From NCBI GenBank assembly GCA_003566215.1, contig PXEJ01000319.1, positions 1 to 5,019 on the forward strand: DNA of 5,019 bases. The letters run 5' to 3'. Positions within the stretch are counted from its first letter, which is position 1; every line of letters begins with the position of its first letter. The notes below the pieces were generated by a model. That model was not told the origin of the DNA. It searched no databases and saw only the letters and a program-made list of their open reading frames with translations. This stretch comes from Cyanobacteria bacterium T3Sed10_376R1m. GTDB lineage: Bacteria; Cyanobacteriota; Cyanobacteriia; Cyanobacteriales; Cyanobacteriaceae. A program made the position numbers and the translations under genes. Shown here one piece after another: positions 1 to 5,019 of the stretch.

Positions 1-944
1 ACTGTTGCTCCTTTACAAATCCAACAGTTAGGACCTATCATGCTAGGCCCAACTATTTTTGCCCCATCCTCAATATGAGTCATAGCCCCAATATAAACAG
101 GACCAGTAATATCAACCTTATCCCAGTTAACCGAAACATTCAAACCGGTAAAAACTCCGGGTTTAACTTCCCTGCCCGGAATATCTACATTTTTAATTTC
201 TCCACACAGCACCCCCCTAATGGCTTCCCAATAATCTGGAACTTTACCAATATCAACCCACTCAAAATCCATATTCAAGGCATAAAATGGTAAATCTAGC
301 TCCACCAAGCGGGGAAACAGTTCACTACCAATGTCATATTCACAATTAGGGGGAATATAATCAATTATTTCAGGCTCAAAAATATAAATTCCTGTATTAA
401 TTTCTGTACTTAAAGCTTCTTCTACCGATGGTTTTTCCTGAAACGTTACAATTTTGCCATCATCATCTGTTACCACAACCCCATAACTAGGAACCGATTC
501 TCTAGGAACAGATTTTGTTACCACCGTTGCGATCGCACCTAATTCTTTATGTCTTCTGACTACCTCAGTTAAATCGAGATCAATCAAAGCATCTCCACAC
601 AAAACCACAAAAGTATCATCAAAAAAAGGATTAAATTCCTGAATTTTTTTAATCCCCCCAGCAGAGCCTAAAGCATTCCCTCGTAACTCACCATCAACAA
701 TACTACCCTCAAACGAATAACCAATCTCCACCCCAAACCGTTGACCATCACGAAAATAATTTTCAATTTGATCAGCCAAATGACTAACATTAACCATCAC
801 CTGATCAAAACCATGTTGTCTCAACAGTTCCAGCAAAAACTCCATCACAGGTTTTTGTAAAATAGGAATCAAAGGTTTAGGAATAGTATGTGTAATAGGG
901 CGAATACGAGTACCTTTACCAGCCGCCAAAATCATTGCTTTCAT
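1..944 (-). CDS. Sugar-1-phosphate nucleotidyltransferase, mannose-1-phosphate guanylyltransferase-like (partial, C-terminus outside window)
   Basis: Reading the minus strand from the ATG at 944-942 gives 314 uninterrupted codons that run off the left edge, so the C-terminus is missing. The N-terminus has the nucleotide-binding signature of the NDP-sugar pyrophosphorylase family, LAAGKGTR (residues 6-13), followed by PKP (22-24). Further on come LGSAGG (92-97) and CGDALIDLD (116-124), the Rossmann-like core with its metal-binding Asp. NTGIYIF and a WVDIG segment complete the transferase domain. The visible tail (IVGPSMIGPNCW) has the Ile-Gly-Pro hexapeptide pattern of a left-handed beta-helix. 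The family joins NTP and a sugar-1-phosphate to make an NDP-sugar in the cytoplasm, for polysaccharide or glycan synthesis. Cyanobacterial homologues are usually called mannose-1-phosphate guanylyltransferase, but GTP/mannose specificity cannot be read from sequence. From memory, relatives are near 385-390 residues, so about 70 may be missing. No Shine-Dalgarno is evident. It is transcribed divergently from the kinases. Confidence 0.9.
   Translation of the reverse strand, partial: MKAMILAAGKGTRIRPITHTIPKPLIPILQKPVMEFLLELLRQHGFDQVMVNVSHLADQIENYFRDGQRFGVEIGYSFEGSIVDGELRGNALGSAGGIKKIQEFNPFFDDTFVVLCGDALIDLDLTEVVRRHKELGAIATVVTKSVPRESVPSYGVVVTDDDGKIVTFQEKPSVEEALSTEINTGIYIFEPEIIDYIPPNCEYDIGSELFPRLVELDLPFYALNMDFEWVDIGKVPDYWEAIRGVLCGEIKNVDIPGREVKPGVFTGLNVSVNWDKVDITGPVYIGAMTHIEDGAKIVGPSMIGPNCWICKGAT
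529..536. repeat. HIP1-type palindrome GCGATCGC
   Basis: An exact GCGATCGC octamer lies inside the nucleotidyltransferase gene and encodes part of GAIAT. This palindrome (HIP1) is strongly over-represented in many cyanobacterial genomes, so it supports a cyanobacterial origin. I saw only this one copy in the window. Confidence 0.8.
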
Positions 945-992
945 AAAAAAATATGGATAATAATAAATAAATACAGAAAAATATAATTAATG

Positions 993-1021
993 GTATTAGC
1001 CTAGAATATTAACACTTTCAA
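993..1021 (-). promoter_or_regulatory. Weak candidate promoter for the nucleotidyltransferase
   Basis: On the minus strand TTGAAA (1021-1016) resembles a -35 box, and 17 bp later TAATAC (998-993) sits where a -10 box would be. The -35 matches TTGACA at five of six positions, but the -10 matches TATAAT at only three. In DNA this AT-rich such matches arise easily by chance, so this is only a candidate. Confidence 0.2.
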
Positions 1022-1264
1022 GAGAAATATTGAATCACAAGTGAAGAAAAAATATTTGTCCTAAAACATAAAATTTTCAAGCCAAGAGCTTTGAAACTTT
1101 AAATAACAAGCACCATAATCTATTCACCATAAATATAGCAAAAAAACAAACCTACAAATTGAACCCTCCAACCCCCTAAAAAATCAACTGCAAAACCCAA
1201 ATAATCATTTCCCAGTAAGTACCAAAAAATTAAATTATCAAAAAATAAACTACATACTCAAAAA

Positions 1265-1294
1265 TTAAGATAAACTTAAAGTACATTTTATGAT
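1265..1294 (+). promoter_or_regulatory. Candidate sigma-70-type promoter for kinase A
   Basis: TATGAT (1289-1294) matches the TATAAT consensus at five of six positions. It is preceded by TTAAGA (1265-1270; four of six matches to TTGACA) with an 18-bp spacer. Transcription would begin near 1301, leaving a leader of roughly 30 nt before the ATG at 1333. Position and spacing are sensible, but the surrounding DNA is AT-rich and chance matches are likely. It could drive all three plus-strand genes. Confidence 0.4.
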
Positions 1295-1332
1295 GAATAA
1301 TCAAAATTAACTCGAAAGAGAAGCGAGAGTGA

Positions 1333-2871
1333 ATGAGTGTTATTTATTGCCTAAATCCCCATTGTGCCGATCCTCAAAATGATACAAAAACAAGGAGATG
1401 TCGAAGTTGTGGCTCAAACCTCATTCTCCATAAACGTTATGTCGCCATCAAAAAAATTGGCAAAGGAGGATTCGGAACCACTTATCTAGCAGTGGACATG
1501 GCACAAAAAAACAAATATTGCGTTATTAAACAACTAGAACCAGCCACCACCAACCCAGAATCCTACAGCACAGCCCTCGATTTATTCAATCGAGAAGCTA
1601 AAACCATGGCAAAATTAGACCATAGCCAAATACCTAGACTATTAAACTACTTTGAAGAAAAAGAGCAATTTTATCTCATTCAAGACTTTGTATTAGGTAA
1701 AGACCTAGAAAAAGAAGTAAAAAAAGGGAATATATATCAAGAATCCGCCGCCAAAAACTTTTTAAGGAGCATGCTCCCTGTCTTAAAATATATTCACTCC
1801 AAAAAAGTTATTCATAGAGACATCAAGCCGGGCAACATTCTCATCGAAAGAGAAAGCAAAAAACTATTTCTCATTGACTTTGGTGCAGTCAAAGAACAAG
1901 TAAACACCCAACTAATGAATGCAAACCCCCAAAGTGCCTTTACCAAAATATCCGTAGGGACAATGGGATTTGCCCCCCCAGAACAACTTGCTATGCGCCC
2001 GGTTTATTCGAGTGACCTCTATGCCCTTGGAGCTACCTGTATTTATCTGCTCACAGGTAAAGCACCCAAGGACTTATGCGATGCAGAAACAGGAGAACTA
2101 GCTTGGGAAAAACACACCCATGTTAGCGCCACTTTTGCCAAAGTTCTCAATAAAATGCTTGAACTCGATGTCAGGAAAAGATTTAATTCCGCTGAAGAAG
2201 TTATTCAAGTATTAGAGCTAGTACCCTACGAGGAAGAATTAGCTGGTAGCATGGTGAATCTGAGCAACAAGGATAATAATAATAATATTAAAGATAATAA
2301 TACAGAAGAAGATCAAAGTGATGTTACTGTATCTAGCTTTACCTCCCAAAATTTAGCTGATGCCATCAGAAAAAGAAAAGAAAAACAAAAATCCAATAAA
2401 CCAAGAATTGTCCCTCCCCAAATAGTTAATCCAAAAATAGAAATAACCAACCCAGAAATGCTACTTCAAGAGTATCGGCGAGGAAACCGCAATTTTAGCC
2501 AACAAACTTTAAGTGGATTTGACCTAGAAGGATTTAAACTAGCAGGGTGTAGCTTTTCTCAGAGTAAACTAATTGGTACAAATCTCCAAAAAGCCAACCT
2601 CTACCGCACAAATTTAGTTGGAGCAAATTTAGCCCAAGGTAACCTCAAAGAAGCTATCCTAAAACGGGCAGAATTATATAAAGCTAATCTTAAAAATGCA
2701 GATTTACAAGGAGCAGATTTGCAAGATGCCAACTTAAAAGAAGCATCCCTCAAAGAAACGAACCTTTGTGGTGCAAATTTAACGGGAGCAAAAATTGATG
2801 AAGAACAAATACAATTAGCCAAAACTAACTGGAGAACAGTCCTACCCAATGGCAAAAGAAAATGGTGGTAA
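1333..2871 (+). CDS. Ser/Thr protein kinase A, SpkB-like: four-Cys prefix, kinase domain, pentapeptide repeats
   Basis: This 512-residue Hanks-type kinase should phosphorylate proteins on Ser/Thr using ATP. No signal peptide or membrane helix is visible, so it is probably cytoplasmic. The N-terminus has a C-X4-C-X11-C-X2-C motif (Cys 6, 11, 23, 26). The kinase domain spans about 36-297: glycine loop GKGGFG (43-48), lysine K66 in VIK, helix-C E88, HRDIKPGN (161-168) with catalytic D163, DFG (182-184), APPEQ (214-218) and D228, so all key residues are present. A polar linker (about 300-375) contains an Asn/Asp-rich run. Nineteen pentapeptides (395-489) and a cap ending in WW follow. The architecture matches Synechocystis SpkB, linked in the literature to oxidative stress and motility; orthology is not proven with two copies here. 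The start is firm because an in-frame TGA (1330-1332) abuts the ATG. GAGAG (1325-1329) is a weak ribosome site close to it. Kinase B follows after 81 bp. Confidence 0.95.
   Translation: MSVIYCLNPHCADPQNDTKTRRCRSCGSNLILHKRYVAIKKIGKGGFGTTYLAVDMAQKNKYCVIKQLEPATTNPESYSTALDLFNREAKTMAKLDHSQIPRLLNYFEEKEQFYLIQDFVLGKDLEKEVKKGNIYQESAAKNFLRSMLPVLKYIHSKKVIHRDIKPGNILIERESKKLFLIDFGAVKEQVNTQLMNANPQSAFTKISVGTMGFAPPEQLAMRPVYSSDLYALGATCIYLLTGKAPKDLCDAETGELAWEKHTHVSATFAKVLNKMLELDVRKRFNSAEEVIQVLELVPYEEELAGSMVNLSNKDNNNNIKDNNTEEDQSDVTVSSFTSQNLADAIRKRKEKQKSNKPRIVPPQIVNPKIEITNPEMLLQEYRRGNRNFSQQTLSGFDLEGFKLAGCSFSQSKLIGTNLQKANLYRTNLVGANLAQGNLKEAILKRAELYKANLKNADLQGADLQDANLKEASLKETNLCGANLTGAKIDEEQIQLAKTNWRTVLPNGKRKWW
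2272..2301 (+). repeat. GAT/AAT triplet tract encoding an Asn/Asp-rich linker
   Basis: Ten codons in kinase A read GAT, four AAT, ATT, AAA, GAT, AAT, AAT and encode residues 314-323 of the linker. It is a short imperfect trinucleotide repeat. Changes of whole units would lengthen or shorten the linker without shifting frame. Kinase B has no equivalent tract, so it was probably gained or expanded in kinase A after duplication. Confidence 0.75.
2515..2799 (+). repeat. Pentapeptide-repeat array of kinase A (19 units of 15 bp)
   Basis: Residues 395-489 parse without gaps into 19 five-residue units with a central Leu or Phe and frequent Ala two positions before it, such as GANLA, NADLQ and GADLQ. 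Such arrays fold into a right-handed quadrilateral beta-helix with four units per coil, so this one would make nearly five coils. Its role in kinases is probably protein interaction or substrate recognition. The 15-bp periodicity also keeps an antisense frame open at 2601-2855. Confidence 0.9.
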
Positions 2872-2952
2872 ACTTAACCAACTTATTCTATTTTGTCTGA
2901 ATAGATAATCGTTATTCGTGCCCCATCATCCACCGCTAATCTGACAAATAAA

Positions 2953-4470
2953 ATGATTATTAGTTACTGTGTAAATCCCGACTGTCCAAATCCTAAAAAT
3001 CATCCTAAACTAAAAAAATGCTATACCTGTGGGTCTAGTCTTATTCTTAATCAACGTTACCGAGTTATTAAAAGATTAGGGAAAGGAGGATTTGGTGCAA
3101 CTTTTGTAGGTGTTGATTTAACTATTGCGGACAATCCCCTTTGTGTAGTAAAACAATTACGTCCTGCCGTAGATGATCCCCAAGCTTTTAAAATGGCACT
3201 GAGTTTGTTTAAACGAGAAGCCAAAACCCTTGACAAAATCAGTCACCCTCAAATTCCAAAACTGCTCAATTATTTTGTCCATGAAAATCAGTTTTACTTA
3301 ATTCAAGAGTTAATCAACGGTCAAAATCTACAAAGGGAAGTAAAAAATAATGGAGTTTATGGTGAATTTGCTATTAAACGTTTTCTAGAAGAAATAACTC
3401 CCATTATTAAATATATTCATTCTCAAAAAGTTATTCATAGAGATCTTAAACCAGCAAATATTCTCAGACGAAAAAAAGATAGTAAGTTAATTTTAATTGA
3501 CTTTGGAGCAGTTAAAGATCAGGTTAACACTCAATTAGCCCAAACTTATGGACAAACAGCGTTAACTAAATTTGCCGTTGGTACAACGGGATATGCTCCC
3601 CCAGAGCAAATGGCCATGCGTCCTATTTTTTCTAGTGATATTTATGCTTTAGGAGCAACTTGTCTTTATTTACTTACAGGAAAGTCCCCCAAAAAATTTG
3701 AAAGACATCCTGACACAGGGGAATTACTTTGGCAAACTGAAATTAATATTAGCTCTGGATTTAAAAAGATTTTAACTAAAATGTTAGCTCCTGATACCCG
3801 TGAACGTTATAAAACCGCTGATGAATTATTAACGGCTTTAGATATAGCACCTTTAGAGCAGGGATTTAGTCGAGGAATTATTAATCAAACAAAACAATCT
3901 ATGTTTTTAGATGAATCTGATAGTGACGATATTACCAATAGTCAACTAAGTGATACGTTATCAGCAACAGCACAGCTAAAAAAAGCCATAAAACAAAGAA
4001 AGGAACAAAGAAGAAGTAATTTTATTACCATTAAGTGGAATCAAGATACTTTTCTTAGTGCATATCAAACAGGGAAAAAAGACTTTAGTGATCAGGAATT
4101 AAATAATTTTGATTTTACTGAATTGAAATTAAATAAATTTATTTTTCGTTATTCTCAGTTAAAAGGTTCTGTTTTTAAGAATAGTAATCTTTCTCAATCC
4201 AATTTTTATGGTGCTGATTTGCAAGAGGCAAATTTTACTAATGCTAATTTATTTCAGACTTATTTTGCTAAATGTAATCTTCAAAATGCTGATTTGCGAG
4301 GGGCAAATTTACAAGGGGCGGATTTAACCAACGCTAATTTAAAAGGTGCTAACTTGTGTGGTTGTAATTTGAAAAATGTTAAAGTTAGCCAGAGTCAGTT
4401 GAAGGAAACTAAGATAAATTGGGCGACAACTTTTCCTGATGGGGGAAGACGTTGGTGGAAAATGTTTTAA
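2953..4470 (+). CDS. Ser/Thr protein kinase B, SpkB-like: paralogue of kinase A
   Basis: This 505-residue protein has the layout of its upstream neighbour. Cysteines 6, 11, 23 and 26 form the same C-X4-C-X11-C-X2-C prefix; 27 of the first 50 residues are identical without gaps. The kinase domain (about 36-298) is complete: GKGGFG (43-48), K67 in VVK, E89, HRDLKPAN (162-169) with catalytic D164, DFG (183-185), APPEQ (215-219) and D229. An acidic, Ser-rich linker (about 305-340) leads into a basic segment, then 19 pentapeptides (385-479) and a cap with a WWKMF end. It is predicted to be a cytoplasmic, catalytically active Ser/Thr kinase; substrates are unknown. The ATG is supported because it places the Cys motif at exactly the same residues as in kinase A, although no Shine-Dalgarno precedes it. 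The 81-bp gap from kinase A contains no obvious terminator, so read-through is possible. Codon choice is more T/A-ending than in kinase A. Confidence 0.95.
   Translation: MIISYCVNPDCPNPKNHPKLKKCYTCGSSLILNQRYRVIKRLGKGGFGATFVGVDLTIADNPLCVVKQLRPAVDDPQAFKMALSLFKREAKTLDKISHPQIPKLLNYFVHENQFYLIQELINGQNLQREVKNNGVYGEFAIKRFLEEITPIIKYIHSQKVIHRDLKPANILRRKKDSKLILIDFGAVKDQVNTQLAQTYGQTALTKFAVGTTGYAPPEQMAMRPIFSSDIYALGATCLYLLTGKSPKKFERHPDTGELLWQTEINISSGFKKILTKMLAPDTRERYKTADELLTALDIAPLEQGFSRGIINQTKQSMFLDESDSDDITNSQLSDTLSATAQLKKAIKQRKEQRRSNFITIKWNQDTFLSAYQTGKKDFSDQELNNFDFTELKLNKFIFRYSQLKGSVFKNSNLSQSNFYGADLQEANFTNANLFQTYFAKCNLQNADLRGANLQGADLTNANLKGANLCGCNLKNVKVSQSQLKETKINWATTFPDGGRRWWKMF
4105..4389 (+). repeat. 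Pentapeptide-repeat array of kinase B (19 units of 15 bp)
   Basis: Residues 385-479 divide without gaps into 19 pentapeptides, the same number as in kinase A. In the first twelve units the central residue alternates strictly between Phe (388, 398, 408, 418, 428, 438) and Leu (393, 403, 413, 423, 433, 443), giving a ten-residue superperiod. Later units use Leu, except the last, which has Val. The fold should be a right-handed quadrilateral beta-helix of almost five coils, with Phe on two opposite faces of the N-terminal part. Confidence 0.9.
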
Positions 4471-4513
4471 ATTAGGCTTCAAGATTATGTAAGGATAATA
4501 ATAAAAGAATTTT

Positions 4514-4951
4514 ATGAATCTTCCTTCTTTTTTATGGTTATGGAAAATTGCTGCATGGTCAATGGGTTTTGCTATATTTTTATACCTTTGTTTAGCCATA
4601 TCAGGGGTGTCTTTTGTGGTTTTACAAAGGAAAAAGAAAAAACGTCCTCAATGGTTACGCCCATTTCATCAATGGCTCGGTTTTGGGATGGTGTTTTTAA
4701 TATTTTTATTGTTATTCATTGGCTTAATTGGAACTGTAGGATATTATGGGAGTCTAGGGCATTCTATCCATTTACTTGCAGGTATAATAATTGTTATTAT
4801 CTCTAGTTTATCGGCTTGGAGTTCTACACAAATAAATTTTCAAAATAGTTGGGCTAAAAAGTTACACGTTAGTTTAAATGTTGGATTATTTTTTGCTTTT
4901 GCTTCTGTTGGTTTAAGTGGTTGGACTATTGTTCAAAAATATTTACCATAA
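4514..4951 (+). CDS. Four-helix membrane protein, DUF4079-like (possible b-type heme protein)
   Basis: This 145-residue protein has four hydrophobic segments, at about 12-36, 53-75, 84-104 and 117-139, so it is an integral membrane protein with little soluble mass. A basic loop, QRKKKKRPQWLRP (38-50), follows helix 1 and should face the cytoplasm by the positive-inside rule. Histidines at 52, 83, 86 and 118 lie at or near membrane edges. This is compatible with the DUF4079 family, which I recall as cytochrome b561-like and common in cyanobacteria; heme binding is inference. Motifs that look family-typical from memory are GYYGSLGHS (76-84), LSAWSSTQI (99-107) and the C-terminal GWTIVQKYLP. The ATG is preceded by purine-rich AAAAGAA (4503-4509); AAGGA (4491-4495) is rather far upstream for a ribosome site. 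It follows kinase B by 43 bp and may be co-transcribed, though GATAAT (4494-4499) could serve as a -10 box of its own. Confidence 0.8.
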   Translation: MNLPSFLWLWKIAAWSMGFAIFLYLCLAISGVSFVVLQRKKKKRPQWLRPFHQWLGFGMVFLIFLLLFIGLIGTVGYYGSLGHSIHLLAGIIIVIISSLSAWSSTQINFQNSWAKKLHVSLNVGLFFAFASVGLSGWTIVQKYLP

Positions 4952-5019
4952 CTTTGTATCTTTTGTTGAAAAATACATTCTAATTTTTTTTATTCTAAAC
5001 TACGGTAAAAATAATCCCC

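Larger units (their letters stand above)
945..1332. other. Divergent intergenic region, AT-rich
   Basis: This 388-bp stretch separates the minus-strand nucleotidyltransferase from plus-strand kinase A and must hold the regulatory signals of both. I see no coding frame with recognisable protein character on either strand and no tRNA-like structure. It is rich in A runs on the plus strand, with one C-rich island at 1163-1176. It contains a plausible forward promoter near the kinase, a weaker reverse candidate, and two inverted repeats with TTCAA/TTGAA arms, listed separately. A small non-coding RNA cannot be excluded from sequence alone. Confidence 0.7.

Noticed and set aside
75..293. Plus-strand open frame of 72 codons
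   Set aside because: It lies antisense to the nucleotidyltransferase, whose frame shows clear family motifs; the translation is low-complexity with no domain character.
1163..1176. C-rich island as a G-quadruplex on the minus strand
   Set aside because: It has only two G runs of three or more plus one GG, too few for a standard quadruplex; it may be a remnant of a dispersed G-rich cyanobacterial repeat, but a single copy does not show that.
945..1332. CRISPR array or mobile-element remnant
   Set aside because: There are no regularly spaced direct repeats, no terminal inverted repeats of useful length, and no transposase-like frame.
2601..2855. Minus-strand open frame of 84 codons
   Set aside because: It is antisense to the kinase A pentapeptide array; the 15-bp repeat keeps the opposite strand free of stops and gives a repetitive translation.
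2872..2952. Terminator or separate promoter between the kinases
   Set aside because: Only a four-pair ATAA/TTAT arm is present, with no T tract after it, and no convincing -35/-10 pair could be placed.
4339..4599. Minus-strand open frame of 86 codons
   Set aside because: It straddles the end of kinase B and the start of the membrane protein antisense to both, and resembles no known family.
4534..4806. Plus-strand open frame of 90 codons
   Set aside because: It is a different-frame shadow of the membrane protein, whose own frame gives four clean hydrophobic helices and a conserved-looking C-terminus.
4990..5019. Possible tail of a convergent minus-strand gene (nine codons then TAA)
   Set aside because: All three minus-strand frames reach a stop within this short edge, so a tail cannot be told from chance.
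4952..5019. Terminator after the membrane protein
   Set aside because: There is a T-rich run at 4984-4991, but I find no GC-rich stem in front of it.

Overview
The window looks like a piece of a cyanobacterial chromosome. It is AT-rich, carries one GCGATCGC (HIP1-type) palindrome, and encodes families typical of cyanobacteria: a Cys-prefixed Ser/Thr kinase ending in pentapeptide repeats (SpkB-like, in two tandem copies), a short four-helix membrane protein resembling DUF4079, and a sugar-1-phosphate nucleotidyltransferase of the kind usually named mannose-1-phosphate guanylyltransferase in these genomes. The low GC would suit a Geminocystis/Cyanobacterium-like lineage, but that is inference only.

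Layout. Positions 1-944 hold the first 314 codons of the nucleotidyltransferase on the minus strand; its C-terminus lies beyond the left edge. Positions 945-1332 are an AT-rich divergent intergenic region with a candidate forward promoter, a weak candidate reverse promoter and two small inverted repeats. Three plus-strand genes follow: kinase A (1333-2871), kinase B (2953-4470, after an 81-bp gap) and the membrane protein (4514-4951, after a 43-bp gap). The last 68 bases hold no clear feature.

The two kinases share one architecture: an N-terminal four-Cys motif at identical residues (6, 11, 23, 26), a complete catalytic domain, a variable linker ending in a short conserved basic segment, exactly 19 pentapeptide repeats by my count, and a conserved cap ending in Trp-Trp. 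They are clearly paralogues and probably arose by tandem duplication. The most divergent part is the linker, and synonymous codon choice also differs between the copies.

How the genes work together is inferred. Orientation and short gaps allow co-transcription of kinase A, kinase B and the membrane protein. The Cys motif suggests redox or metal responsiveness, and the four histidines of the membrane protein are compatible with heme binding, so a redox-linked phosphorylation module is conceivable. The divergent nucleotidyltransferase has no evident functional link. None of the families is new; the interesting points are the tandem pairing, the strict conservation of repeat number and the Phe/Leu alternation in the kinase B beta-helix.
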